Shown here in pieces: positions 50,031 to 63,200 of a DNA stretch of 64,000 bases. A model generated the notes under the pieces. The model had not been told where the DNA came from and made no database searches. It worked only from the letters and a program-made list of their open reading frames with translations. Numbering within the stretch: the stretch's first letter is position 1; the number at the start of each line of letters is the position of its first letter. The position numbers were made by a program, and so were the translations under genes. The stretch is from Nautilus pompilius. Taxonomy: Eukaryota; Mollusca; Cephalopoda; Nautilida; Nautilidae. The stretch is taken from the NCBI GenBank assembly GCA_018389105.1, contig JACATO010001102.1, positions 1 to 64,000 on the forward strand, in the 5' to 3' direction.

Positions 50031-52980
50031 AGGTGTGGTAGCAATGCCAGGATCCGTCCAATGTCCTTGTCCACTAGGTTGGTCATGGGTGGGCTGGCTT
50101 GAAACGGCTGTTCGGACGACGATCTTTACTAACTAAACCGTCTGTCTTTGAGTGGCCGGCCCGGTGTCACCCCCCCCCCCCGGGAATGCGCTTGCTTTAC
50201 AGAAGTAGACAAACGACTGGGACCCCAACTCGGTTAGCCGTCTCCCCTGACTCGTGCAATCGGATGGCCGTTTTAGAGAAGGCATCTAATGGGCCGCAGG
50301 GTTCGCCGTGGATCCCTTCCCAGAGCTTGTGTGTGTGTGTGGGGGGGATATTCCGAGAAAAGACTGCAGTAGCCGTTTGTTTTTACTAATCATCATCATC
50401 ATCGCTGGTAGGTATCCATAACGGGTGCAGGCGTCGTCTTCAGGGTCTGTAGCGGGCACTACACGGAATAAAGGGCTGGTGAGTTTATCGCATCGACGCC
50501 CGCATAGTCTTCAGGTAACGTGTGGGGGTTACCATGGTATAATCCGCTCCCCCCCGCGGTGCCGTTTCTCTCCCTCGCGCCGGCCCCGATTTTAACCCGA
50601 CAAACTTCTCGGTTTCTGGCCGGGAGATCGCCTGCGTTCGGCAAACTCCGTTTCGTACCGGAATCGGTTTTTAGCGCAAATCTCTGACCAAAAACGATGT
50701 CGTCGGCACTTAATTGTACCGAAATCAAGTGCCAGAGCCTCGTCAATCTGCGAATACCTTCTTCGCGTTGAAAACAAAAAAAAAAAATACTCGAGGGGCC
50801 GGCTACGCTTCTCGGGCGAGTCCGGGTCAGATCGACATCAGCTTTCCGGAAAATACGACGGGTCTCGTCTGCCGTCCGCCACCAGGACTGCACGTTTCTG
50901 TATAGAATTTCCGAAATAATTAACTGCTCCCAAGAGCGGTGATGGGGGAACCTGCTTCGTCTCCGGAGGTCGTCGGAATGGGATAAGGATTGGACGGGTC
51001 TGACTCACCGCCGAACCGAACCTGTCCTTCACCTTTGTCCACGCTGACCTGGAAGCCACCAAGTCGCTCCATTGCTTCTTTCATTAACAGGGTATATAGC
51101 TCGCGCCATCTCGAAGGTTTGCATCATCTGGCAAGATGCCGTATACATCCGCAGTTCGGCCCCCCCCCGGCTAAATTCCCTTACGGCCAGAACCCTTCGG
51201 CCCCTCAGTCCTTCCGGAGGAGGAGAGGGAATCGCCGCCAGCTGGTCCGTTAGTCGTAGCACCGACCGTCGAGTGACCCGCCTTTCGAACTGGGCGCACA
51301 TTAAACCTCAACATTCTGTTTCGTTGGTGTCCGACTCTCTCTCTCTCTGGTCCCAGACTTCGCAGCGAAATGTCCCTTTCCCTATAAGATCGAAGCGGGA
51401 CCAACTCTCGCGCACGGTAACAGGGTAGCAACCCTGGTCACCAAACTTGCAGCGTCTTCACTAACACTACGGAAAATCGCCGCCATCATCACATTGAGGT
51501 TACTTCAATTTTAGAAGATCATTAAACATTTAGAAAACGGAGTTGTCGCTGTAACGCAAAAATACGGTCACTGAATGGTCTCACCGTGCGCCGGATTTCG
51601 TCAGATTTTCGTCGTTCCCTTTACGTAGGGAACATCGTGCGGATAGAGGAGCTAGGGCCGGCGGTGGAAAACGGGGCTAAACTGTTTTACCCGGACAGAC
51701 TCCTTCCTGATACCACGGAGGATAAAACTCCTTCCACGAGTGTCGAAATTCATGGCTGACGTGTGGCAGAAACGATATGGCCGGCCCTCAGGCGGACCAC
51801 GGGCCCGACATGGTGGAGAAGGGTGATGTTTTCAACTTAAAAGGAAGTGTTATATAATCATCGCTTTGGAAAACGTAACGCGTTATATTATTAATCAGTT
51901 ACTCGTAAAAGTAATATTACCTTAATGCGATACTCTGTCTATATACACTCGGATATATAGGGGTCGATTCTGTAACCCCCCCCCCCGTGACGTAACATCG
52001 TTGAGTGGGGCTTTGTGGTGCACTCTGTAGAGTTAGCGGTGTCTGTCTGTCTCTACCTCGTGGAATAACCGCCAGCCCCACACTCACCGGAAGCGCCAGC
52101 GTCGCCATGTTACAGCAGCTCGTGACTCCTCTGAAAAAAGAGAGAGAGACGTGGTTCACCTATTCCCAGTACATCCACACAACAGGCAGTCGAGAGAAAC
52201 ATCCTGAGGGTACAAGACTCCCACCAGAAATGCCCTGTGGATGTGCACAGTTTCGGCGCAGGAGCCAAAGGGATGCTGTGCTGTGCCGTGCCGGAGGACC
52301 ACCACGACGATAGACGGCGCCTCGTCGGCTACGCTGACACTTCGAACGGCTAACCTTCTCCCTCCTCCTCCTCTGGTCCCCGGCATCAACGAATGCACGA
52401 CTGTCGTTCTGCTGCAGGTACTGGGGCACCATCGTATGGCTGCACTCGCACATTACACTTGTCTTGGTGGTGAACACGCAGATATCAGTCTTTGCTACCT
52501 CACCGATGAGCCAGCGGCCATGTTCAGAAACCTCTCCTCGGCACCGTCCATCTCTCCACTCCCAGTTGTGAAAAGTTCAGGGGTCTAGTCCCTTACGGTC
52601 CAGTTCTAGCGCGCCCTGCGGTGGCTCGTGGTTAGTGGTATACGAATACAGGCCTTTCTCGACTGCCTGCCGTTAGCTCTTGACTGCTGAAGGTCAGAGT
52701 TCAACTGAGTTGCTCTCTCTCTCCGGAGAGACGGCGTCTTCTCGCTTGCAAAACTGAAAAAAGCGATTCTGTCGGTTTATTGCTGGCTTGGATCGGACCC
52801 CCACCATTTTGTCTAGCAGCACTAAGACCGGATCCTGGAAATAACGCTAAGCTCATCTGCCGCCACGAGTTGCTCCAGTATCCTGCACACCAATATCTTC
52901 GGCAAGCTCCGTGGCCGCCGTTGCGCCATCTTGTATCATGGTTTACTGATAAATATTTCAGATACGAGCTCCCATGAATA
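50030..52980. other. CpG-rich region without recognisable coding sequence
   Basis: GC and CpG content jump here relative to the flanks and stay high for nearly 3 kb. Open frames of 60-144 codons occur in most frames, as expected when GC-rich sequence has few stop codons; none resembles a known family. The region contains poly-C runs (50170, 51161, 51977) and a (CTCT)n tract near 51334. It could be a CpG-island promoter or first exon of a gene whose remaining exons I cannot identify, or an unfamiliar GC-rich repeat. Confidence 0.4.
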
Positions 52981-53978
52981 TATTAAAAGGCAGTGAAGGG
53001 TTCGGCGATTCTAAATATGCTAGTTATGTTTGTTTATCTAAAAGAATTGTGGGGGGGAGGTATCCAAGAAAAGTTGTTGGAGGTCCAGTGTTTGTTCAGA
53101 TCTGAAGGTGGAAGACGCGGGAATCTAACGAAGCTTTCACGCCATGCACAGGTGGATTAACGACAGAGAGAGAGAGATCTGACGGTGGTTAGATTTAACT
53201 GTTACTTCTAACCCGTGCACAGTCATAAATGGTGATCAGTAAGGTGCTGGGAAGTTCTACCTGACACGTGAAAGCCTGGGAATCGAAAACCAGCTGATTA
53301 GAGAGAGAAGGGTGGGGGGAGGGGGTGAACATGCGGGGCGGATGGTCATTGAGGCGATGTCAGAATAGAGGTAGTTTCGCGGTTCGTTCATCAGACGAAT
53401 TCACTCAACGAGTTGTTTTTTTTTTTTTTAATACGTATTGCACCCCATCCCTGATATCTCTGGTGGTTATCTGCACATGACTAGTAAGGCAAAAAAAAAA
53501 AAAAAACTAAAAGAGTTACCTCCCCTACTATACATAATTAAATACTACTACACTATATCAACGCACGGCGCCACCAGGCCCGGGGTTCGAACCCTCGCTG
53601 GACTTGGAAAGTTCCACCCTGTGCGAAACTCTCCCTAAACCGAGCAAAGGGTTGTTTTTTGTTTTTTTTTTTTAAGCGCTGTTTACCAGGCGAATGTCTG
53701 CTTGTATGTTTTGAAGGCTGCTAGGTTTCTCTTGTGGGGGCTGCACGTCTCGAATCAGGAAATTTATTAGCCATCGGTCGCCTGATTGCCGTCACAGTCG
53801 GCTCGCCTGGCTCCCTGCCGCCAGGAGCCGGAGCTTGGACTGGTGCGGTCGGGCAGCCGCCGCCCCCCTCCCTTTGGCTGGCACCACTGGGAGCGGATCC
53901 TAGAAAAGCTGAACAGATACTTTAAGGGACAGTACGGACCTATATGAGCGAACTGAGCGGCCGACATTGGCCCCAACA
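52981..53978. other. mixed-composition stretch leading to hAT-related exon
   Basis: Includes A- and T-runs, a box-B-like sequence (listed separately) and a GC-rich tract at 53780-53890. No gene is recognised. Confidence 0.3.
53575..53640 (+). repeat. possible tRNA-SINE fragment (box B only)
   Basis: GGGGTTCGAACCCTCGC at 53582-53598 is a near-perfect Pol III box B. No box A is visible at the right distance upstream and no tRNA cloverleaf can be drawn, so if real it is a truncated SINE. Confidence 0.3.
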
Positions 53979-56924
53979 ATGGCTTTAAGAGTCAGAGTCG
54001 GTAAGTGATGTTTAGATTATTTGTAAATTGCTTTTAATTATGCCTGCTTTAATGATTTCGACAGGTGTACCGTCTACCTGTGCGGCACTTATAATGTTTT
54101 TCTTGTTTTCGATTACAGTAGGCTATAATTAATTTTCTTTTGATTTGAACCGTAGAGTCTCACCTAAAACAACGGCCATTCATTCTGAGAGTGGCATCTT
54201 TTGGTCAGTTATATGAGAGTAAACTGATATCAGCTATTTTGCCAAAAGGTAATGTTTGCTGAGAATTTAAAATATTAAATTTCTATTTAAACAGTGCTTA
54301 AAACATCTTCCCATGACATTGGCCACATTGTTCTAGCAACAATGACAGCAAAAGAGGTCAAAGAAGCAATTAAAGGATTGAGTTCCGGGGACAACCACAA
54401 AGTGCCAGGACCCGACTATATCTTCCCCACTACCTTTATAGGAAATTGCTATCGTTCCTTTAAATGCACATGGCTTGATGATCACAAATGGATGATGTAT
54501 AGAATGCATCTAGATGGCACCTTTTGTATCAAGTGTCTTGTTTTGCAATAATTACTTGAACAAGGTCAGTTTGTCAATAAACCTTTCACTGCATGGCATA
54601 AAAAGTCAGAAAAGTGTAGAGAACATGAACACAAAATATCATGAAGTGGCACAGCAACTGACAGATGAGTTTTTGAGAGCAATACAGCAGCCAAATGCAT
54701 ACACAGAATTTGATGGACAACAGGAAAGTAGCTAATGTGCAACGAAACAGAGATGTTGTAGAAGCCATTTTGTTTTGTGGGCGCCAATGTATAGCACTTC
54801 AAGGTAGTCACGAAAGCTTATATACGACAGGTAATCCTAGCAACTTTTTGAGTATACTTCGTCTGATTTCAAATCACAACACCACTCTAAAGAATCACTT
54901 GTTATCTCCATCCATGAATAATGCAACGTACATTTCTCCAAACACTCAGAATCAAATAATTGAGATTCTTGGTCATGATATTATCCTGTCAGAAATAGTG
55001 GATGAAGTAAAAGAAGCCAGGTTCTTCAGCATCCTTGCAGACGAGATCACAAGCCACAATGCAGTACATCTTGCCCTTTGTGTGTGGTTCGTCGACAAGA
55101 AAGGAGATTCCAGAGAGGAGTTCTTAAGGTTTATTCCTCTGAAGTGGATTTCCAGTGAATATCTGACTCAGGAAATTCTGCATGCACCTGATGAACTTGG
55201 TCTGATTGTGCAAAATATTTGTGGGCAGGGGTATGATGGTGCCTCAAACATGGCTTCAAGCAAAGTATGTATGCAGGCTTAAATCAGATAGGTGTCACCC
55301 CTTGCCACATACATCCACTGCAGTAGACATTGCTTGAATTTGGTGATAAGTCATACATGTGCCATGCCAGAAGTTCGTAATGTGATTGACAGTCTAAGTA
55401 CTACTGTAATTTTTTCTTCTTTAGTCCCAAGAGATCAGGACTTCTGGAAGAGATAGTAAGAAGAGGTGTTGAGGATAGCAGAAGGAAAGCACTTTTGGAT
55501 CTGTGCAAAACTTGCTGGGCTGAACGTCAAAGTGCATACCAACACTTTTACCAAGCATTTTTATACATGGTTGAGGCACTTGAAGTAATTGGATATAGAC
55601 AGCACCTTGATAAGTACCAGCTTTTCACTGACTGGGACACAGTGAGTAGAAGTGAGGCACAACAAATTCTAGCAAGCATCACTTCTTTTGACTTCATCAT
55701 CATATTCATGATGATTTATAAATACCTGTCCCATTTGTCAGGAATCATCACTAATCTTCAGAGTACCACCTTGGATATTATCCATGCACACACAATGGTA
55801 AAACCAGTAATTTTATCATTTACAATTAGTGTTCCTACTTATCCAGTAAATAATATTTTTCATGTTTTTGTTACTTCTGAACAGTTGTATTTTCTATGTT
55901 ACATAATTTACTCTGCAGCTTGCTGATATCAGGGAAGTATATGCAGCAGAGAGAGAGAGAATGTTGATGAATCATTTACAGTAGTGTATGACCAAGCCGT
56001 CTGCATGGCAAAGCCTGTAGGATCAACACCATGCCAACCTCGTATTTCTCGATACCAAAAACATCGTAACAACATACCTACTGATTGCATTAGTGACCAC
56101 TACAAGGTGAATGCAGTCATACCATTCCTGGACCATGTGATCGGTGACTTGGATGCAGTTTTCTCGTAAGTTCATATGCAAGACATTTTTTTATTTTGTG
56201 TTTTTCTCTTCAAGTACAACTACTTTGTTGATGATTTAGTATCATGTATATTTTGTTACAAGTTATTAGCATTTATACACTGTAGATATACATGAGACCA
56301 CATTAGTCCATGGACATTTGGAGACTGATATTAATTTCAGTTAAGTCCTAAACTAACAAAAAGTATGTGATCAATAAATTTCTGCTTGCTCCAGCTCTGG
56401 CTGTCACTGCTTCCTCCCTTCTGAGGTTAGTTCCAGTGGTTGTGTGCCAGCAACTGCCTGACACATCAAGGATGGTAGAAGTATATGCAAAGGATCTCCC
56501 CTACCCAGATATTGTTCCACAAGAACTCACTCGTTGGAAAATGAGGTAAATTATCTTATTAACAGTTAAACTGCTTCAGATGATTACTGATAATTCTTGT
56601 GCATTTAAAATGTGTTTTGGATATCTCTGTAGGTATGACAAGGTCCCTGAAGATAAAAGACCCAGCACACCAGCTGCTGCAATCAAAGAATGTGATGCTA
56701 TTATGTATCCAAACATCCATACGTTACTGCAGTTTGCTTGCACTTTGCCCATTACCTCCTGTGAATGTGAGCATAGAGCAAGTGTATTGAGGCACCTCAA
56801 TAATTACCTGAGGGCTTTGATGGGAAAGGAAAGATTGAATTGTCTGGTGTTATTGCATATTCATTATAATAAGAACATATCTTTGGATAAAGTTGTAGAT
56901 ATATTTACCAAAAAGTACCCATGA
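53979..56924 (+). pseudogene. hAT transposase-like gene (DUF4371/ZMYM1 type), decayed, with splice-like junctions
   Basis: A TTF-type zinc-finger region (DYIFPTTFIGNCYRSF, DGTFCIKC, then GQFVNKPFTAWHKK in another frame) is followed by DVVEAILFCGRQCIALQGSHE. The DUF4371 core comes next: FFSILADEIT, FLRFIPLKW, ICGQGYDGASNMAS, HCLNLVISHTCAMPEVRNVID. After that come LCKTCWAERQSAYQHF, NAVIPFLDHVIGDLDAVFS and the C-terminal dimerisation part (PNIHTLLQFACTLPITSCECEHRAS). Stops at about 54549 and 55280 and several frame changes break it. Splice-like junctions: a 22-nt ATG exon at 53979-54000 with GTAAGT, phase-compatible with the acceptor at 54294; donor near 55799 with acceptor CTCTGCAG near 55918; donor at 56545 with acceptor CTGTAG at about 56633, joining KMR to YDKVPED. 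A +2-type shift lies in a GA repeat near 55950. Confidence 0.82.
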
Positions 56925-57694
56925 AGATTGTATCATGACTGCATCCTGTCAGATTAGATTCACAAGATTTAGGTTGAGACTCATTTGTACAAGTCTGCAG
57001 TATCCAGCCCCTGCAAAGGTAGGGCAAACATTCCTTTTACACTACAACAAAAGGTCCTATTTTCATTTGAAGCTGTTGCAGGTTAATGGAAAGTTATATA
57101 ATGTCTCTTCTTAATAATTATAGATAAAAGAAGGTTCCTGTAGACAGTTATTATATAATCCTGAGTAGGATGATGGGCTCAGTTGTATTGCATATAAAAC
57201 AGGCTTGTGCTTCATACTTAAAGATCATAAATTCACTGCCATTTTACCAGGTTATTCTTTTTTTGTGGTACATCCAATAATGTCCTCATAACGTGTACAT
57301 GGATGAACATAACAGTATTTCATCCCATCATGTTGCTCCTACTGGCTTAATGTAAAGTCTATAAATACACATTGTATTGCTTGGTCTAGATTATACAATC
57401 TACATGCAGTGGTTATTGCTTAGTATGTTTGACTGAAAAGACATTCTCACAGTTGCAGAACCTGTATCCATATTAATTCTGCCATTGTGTTTGTGATAAG
57501 AATTGCATGGATGGTATTGTTTTGAATGTCTTGTTGCTCTTTGTTATATTGAATGCAAAAATAAATACAGTATATATGTTCATTTTAATCACTTCATGAT
57601 ATAGCTTGATAACGGGGCATGTTGAATTTAGTTCCACCCTTTGCAAAAGAACCCCTCTCCCCACTCAGAATCCTGGGTATGGGCCTGACCACTG
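56925..57694 (+). mobile_element. 3' non-coding part and right terminus of the hAT element
   Basis: Read on the minus strand from 57694, the sequence begins CAGTGGTCAGGCCCATACCC and continues GTGGGGAGAGGGG, as hAT termini of this type do. It lies 770 bp beyond the last transposase codon. The next eight bases are GTAAACCT, the expected duplicated target, but I found no matching left terminus upstream. Confidence 0.45.
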
Positions 57695-58285
57695 GTAAAC
57701 CTAGGATTCTTGTGGTAGATATACAGATAGGTACTTTATTCTTAGTGTCTGCTGCTGCTCTGAACCCGCGTGCCGACGTTAGCACATATAGTATGCACCA
57801 GAGGAACGCCCTTGGTGTCAGATTCCTTATTCAAGCGGAGACTAGCAGAAAGCCCATAATGGTACCATCTGTTTTTAGATGAGGTAGGAAACCTACGAGG
57901 CTGGAGCCAAAAGAACCTATCACTTATAGTTATTATGATGAAACAATACACACAACTCCAGCAGCATCCAAAACATTTCCTTTTGTGCATCAAACTGGAT
58001 AAAAGCATTTAAGTGAAGCATCAACATTTCCCCTATTAAAGCCAGTGGCAGACTGGAGTCTTCAGCTACTCTGATTAATACAGTTGGATGCTGCCTCATG
58101 AAACTGGTCCAATCCATTTGTTAACAGACCTCCAGTCCGCAACTTTCATATTATAATCTTTTATCTGACTCAAAAGCAAGTATCTCAAGGTCCTTAAGGA
58201 ATAATCCAAAGAAAGTCTATGACTGTTTTATTTTTAACTCTCTCTTCTCTGAACACTGGAATATTCAAGAGCAACCAGGACCAAC
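57695..58285. other. unassigned sequence
   Basis: No gene or repeat recognised. Confidence 0.3.
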
Positions 58286-58289
58286 AAAT

Positions 58290-58490
58290 GAAACAATAAA
58301 AATGCTGCCAAAACCTTACACTTATTTACAAGATACCACTGCCAGGTGTCACGACCGACCAACCACTGGTACTTCCAACTTCGGTCTCCCCTACGCCAAA
58401 CCAAACCGATCCCGACTGGGATTCTAACTCGGGGAACTCTTATTATTGGTGTAACAAGAAGGTTCATATGTACCATACTTCGTTGCTTCA
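58290..58490 (-). repeat. tRNA-derived SINE on the minus strand (probable)
   Basis: On the minus strand GAGTTAGAATCCCAGTCGGG (58411-58430) is a box-B-type sequence followed by a T-arm-like complement, then GGTTTGGTTTGGCGTAGGGG and an unrelated body. The corresponding translation shows the VPRVRIPV string commonly produced by tRNA T-arms. The box A is poorly conserved. Confidence 0.5.
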
Positions 58491-58499
58491 GCAATTTTT

Positions 58500-60145
58500 A
58501 AAAAGTCTGTCTTTATGTAGCAAAAGTGGTGATATCATCAGATGGAATGCTCACTTGTACTAGATAACGATGGAGAACAGAGCGGGTGACAGGGAAAAGA
58601 AAAGCATAGATAACCATTGATAAGGATGGAACTTCAGACATATAGCATTTACATCTGTTTGCAAACCAAACAGCTCATAATGTTGCAAATAAATGCTGAT
58701 GTTCAGTATTGTCAATGATCTTGAATTGATCTAAAGAGAGGAAAACAGCTGGAAATAAATGGATCTGCTGTCATTTGGAGACATCACCTGAGAGATGCAG
58801 TGGCTGCATGATGGATCATGCAGGGTCACTGCAGCTGTGACATGCAGATATTAGGGGGGAAAGGTAAATAATTGTGAAGGAATCTTATGATCGATGTTGA
58901 GAAAAGAGATGAGCTGCTGGCTGGGACTAAATCTTTTCCTGATTTGGTGCTGAAGAGGAAAAAAAGAAAAGCAAAATGAAATCTTCCGTTACATAAGGAA
59001 GGAACATAACTCTGTTTTGGACTGGAAGACATGCCCCGCCCTGCAGGAGAGAGAGAGGGGGCGGAGACTTTGTGTGTGCCTCCCATTTTCCCTGACCCAG
59101 AAATGTCCACATATCTGATAGTGGGGGGGGGGGCAAAGACGAACAAAAGTGGGCTTTAATCCTTTTATTTGGTAAAGGGGCTCCCTACCATGATCAGATC
59201 AGTTAGCCAGGGTCATAGGGCTGACGAACTCCCTAAAATAGATTCAAAGGCTTTTGTTTTAAAGTGAACGTGTTCTTTTATGGCTGACTAAGTTAACACG
59301 CGATCAGTCCCCCCCCTTTTTTAAATACTTCCTGTTCAGTGTTAACCACTCCCCTGGGTCTGGGTGATCCTGCTGATGACTGCGCAACACCCAACTTGTA
59401 GGTCAGCCGTTTCGCCATTGGGAAAGAGTAGGAGAGGTAGGATTTAGGAGCTGAAAGGAAGCCTTTGAGAAATGTAAAAGCCACAAGAAATCACAGGCAA
59501 GTATCAGACAATAATAGATTTCATAAAAGAACAGCCTGGGATAAAGGTACAGCTCCAGGATCAGCTGCGCACACATGGGGAGCACTTCTAGAAACTGTCA
59601 CTGCACTCTAAGTACATTCACACACCTGGTTCTTTCAGAAGACGAGCCTAGCCAGACACTTAGATTATTGAGCAGGGCTGTTCTGCCGGCCACTTGCGGA
59701 GAAGGGAACCACCTGTCCGTGCAGTTTGGCGAGATTGTCCTCTATCTGTGTGTGGTATACAACTGATACACTGAAGAATTGAGGGGAGGGCATTTAGTTT
59801 CACAAAAAAAAAAAATCGGGGGAAATCATCGTGTGAAACACTGATAGGATTGTGATGCGATTATCCAAAGCAATGGATCAAGCAACATGGCTGCTAAACC
59901 GAAGTTAGACTACTTAAGCCACTAGCGACTTACACAGGTGTGCTGTGGTTCACCTGACGACATGGAGCCATCAGCGATGCAGTATCAGTAAAGGAATTTT
60001 ACAACTCGAAGGATGACTCTGGGCAAAGTGGAAATGACCAGCAGAGTTCGCAGAGAATAAAAGTACAGCCGTATTGTATTTCTACACAAGACAGTTCATT
60101 TAAGATGTGAGTTTCAAACCTGTGTTATTCTTTCAAGTATTACAT
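58500..60145. other. unassigned sequence
   Basis: Includes a G-run at 59122-59131 and a short (GA)n tract at about 59048. No gene recognised. Confidence 0.3.
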
Positions 60146-60150
60146 AACTG

Positions 60151-60293
60151 TGTGTACCATGGATGTTTAGAAATGTCCTTTAATTACTGCATAATCCAGG
60201 GGGATCTTAATCCCACATGTGTGTACCATGGATGTTTAGAAATGTCCCTTAATTACTGCATAAGGATAATCCAGGGGGATCTTAATCCCACAT
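60151..60293. repeat. two-unit tandem repeat (69 and 74 bp)
   Basis: Units begin TGTGTACCATGGATGTTTAG at 60151 and 60220 and end CTTAATCCCACAT. The second differs by a small insertion (AAGGAT) and one base change. Confidence 0.93.
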
Positions 60294-60299
60294 TTGTCA

Positions 60300-63200
60300 C
60301 CTAGAGTTTTATGCAGAAAACTACAAATTAAATTAGTTGACGAATTGGCCTACGTCAATTGCTCATACTTGTTTTTTTTTTTTTTTTTTTTACATTATTG
60401 ATTTTCATTTATACTTTTGTTTTCAAGGTGATGAGCTACGAGTCATTAACCATGCACCGTTCATGGTATAAACTGCCATTTAATCCAGAGCGAATCAGAC
60501 ATTTCTAGCAGTACAAAGGCAGCAGCTGATGTTGTCATCCAGACCAGTTTGATGTCGATTTTGCTTGGTATTTAAGAGAAAAAGATGGGTTGTACTGTCA
60601 AGCATCTTTCCGTTGCCTGTTTTCCCCCTTTTCCAGACACTTCACTTCGCCACCATGAAAAGCAGAACATAACCAAAATTAGGATACTCTCATAGATCTC
60701 GACGACAACCTTATAGCATGCAACCATGGCAAAACTGTGCTCCTTTAAGGCGACATGCAAATGTATCCAGTGGAATAGGTATCACTGCTGCAGATTGAAA
60801 GCATCAGAACAGGGCCTCTGGAACTTTGTGGAAGGCAGGCATTGATTTGAGATGGCACCAGCAGAAGCTAACTTCAAGGCACAGCTGAAATATTTCATGA
60901 CGATCCCCTGCTATTTATCCATAATACCGCTGAACAGAGAGCCTTAGTAAAGCTGAAAGGCCCGAGCCTGTTGGTGCAATAAAGTGAGGGACAGTTAGGT
61001 CTTACATGATAGTTAATATAAAACCATCATGGGTCTGACAGTGTGTCAAAGGACTACTAAATCCTTGACGAGTGCTAGCCCACACGTCCAACTAACCCTG
61101 CTAATCCATGACTGCAGACACAGCTGGTAGCATAGCAGATGACCAGTAAGGCTGAGCAAACTCAGTCCTTTGTGAAAGTTGCCTGCTGAAGCTTAACAAT
61201 AACCAAAATTTCAAATTATTGAGATGAGAAGCACAGAACTCTACACGACTTGGATGAGACGTAAGTACGACCCTTTACTAGTTTCCCTGATAGCACAGCT
61301 TCTCAGGAAGCAGGAAGGGTCAGAGAGTTTGAGGCGGCTCTTCACTGCTTAGGTTACACTTAAGGCCTAAGAAAGAAATTGCAAAGATCCATCCACTCTG
61401 GACGTTGCTGATTTTAAGACGGTGACCGATGTAAGATCCCTATTATCTGATGTTAGTGATGAGAATGAGTTTGACCATGGATTAGTAAATATGTAAAATG
61501 GCAAAGTATAACGAACTCTAGGAAGGGAGGTTCATAACGTTCCTGCACAAACTCAAAGAGAACGCTTAAAACGCTCATTTTATTGTTTTTTTTTTTAATT
61601 CACCTGTTCAACAGTTAGTTCAGAATTTGATTTGGATACCTCACAAGCCAAGCTAATAGTGCCCTGAACCTGGTTCCCTCATCTATAGCATACTGACATT
61701 ATCCTCAAGCGTGACTAAGACTAACCGTTCTACATTTAAGCAAGCAAAACATTGGACTCTGAGAAAATATTAAGGCTAAGACAACAAGTTGCCCTCCCAG
61801 GAGCTTTAGCATGTAGGGCATGCTCATCAATGTGCCCACACATAAGAAATCCTCAATCTCCTCCTGATACCAGTCAAGGAAACTAGTCAGAAGCTAGCTC
61901 GTTATGGAACCGTATGGGAGAGAACTGCTCGAATGCACTTGCTAAAGCAAGCAATGACAAAACTTACATGCAGGCATGCTAGAAGACATCTTAGAAGAAT
62001 GTTTCTGTCATATCCCTTGTCCTCCATGGCTACACTGCATGCAGAACAAAACAAAAGTTGTCTTTTTTATTTGAAAAATTCTCAAAAATAACATTTTCTG
62101 GAAACTCTGAGGCTTCAGTGAAACTGCAGACTATTTCAGGGTTTTCCCAGGTTGGTTATCAATTCCTCCCAACATCAAACTCTAGATCCACTCCTAGCTA
62201 AAAATGTTGTAGCATGTAAGAGTGAGTTAGACACGCACACGTCTATTGATTTCCACAAAGTGAGTACTTGTCATGCAGTAGCTGTTACACATGGAACACA
62301 TGCCACTATTAAAGCATCAATAGCCCCATAGATAATGCAGTGGTTTTCCATGCAGCTTACCGCCCCAAAAATCATCTGTTTTTCCAAACTATAAAGAGAA
62401 GAGGGGGAGCCAAATGCTGTCCAAAAATAATAAGTAAACTTAAGATATGACATCCTCGGGGGATAGAAGTAATTTTAGCAAACAGCTAGCATGTGAACAG
62501 ACACCCTGATTGATGTTCATTCAAGGTCGGTTAAATGAATGTTGTCTTTAAAGAAGAGTTGCTCAAAATCAACAAATAATTGACAGAAATGATCAAAGGC
62601 AAAAAGAGAGAGAACAAAATCAGGATTTCCAGCAAACCTTATGATGATGCTATTCCACATCTGGTACAACATTAATAGGCAGAAATGTTTCACCAGAAAA
62701 CAACACACAGCACAGATACAAGTGGAATGGCCCTCTTGAGACGCCCAATATCAGTATAATAGGACTTTGGGAATACACTGAACATGCATTCAATGGTCAC
62801 TACCTGTGGAAAACTCTAAGATTAGAAATGAAGTTCCACAATTGTTTATTCAAACCTTATAAAAAAGCACGTGGACAAGAGTTAAAGTCCATGTTCTCAG
62901 TTAAAAAGGATGCAACAAATATTATCACCTTGGTGTTGTCTAAAGATATATTATTTTGCTATTCTTAAAAAAAATTTTCCACTCAGTTTGTTCATCAGTT
63001 GTTAACTTTCTGAATAATACTACATTAAAAAAAATATTAGTTTAAATTCAGTATATAAAATTAATTTGAAACCTACCCATAATTTAATAGACAATCATCC
63101 TGAGATCAGCCAAATATATTTTACCGAGGCCAGCCAAACATACTTTATCAAAATGTATAGATTTAGGAAATGCTGATTTTCTTGCTTAGCCTGCCAATGG

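Noticed and set aside
50590..51301. Minus-strand frames read as a possible retrotransposon or gene fragment (QTFEMARAIYPVNE, EAMERLGGFQVSVDKGEG)
   Set aside because: No catalytic or zinc-knuckle motif follows, the two pieces need a frameshift, and no long terminal repeats were found.
52107..52313. Open frame with a reasonable start context (GTCGCCATG) in the CpG-rich region
   Set aside because: Beginning MLQQLVTPLKKERETWF, it could be a first exon, but no family is recognised, the overlapping minus-strand frame is as long, and no downstream exons were found.
54341..54430. EVKEAIKGLSSGDNHKVPGPD looks like the opening of a LINE reverse transcriptase (KAPGPDGI)
   Set aside because: The following sequence is the TTF-type zinc finger of a hAT transposase (YIFPTTF, DGTFCIKC) and no reverse-transcriptase motifs follow.
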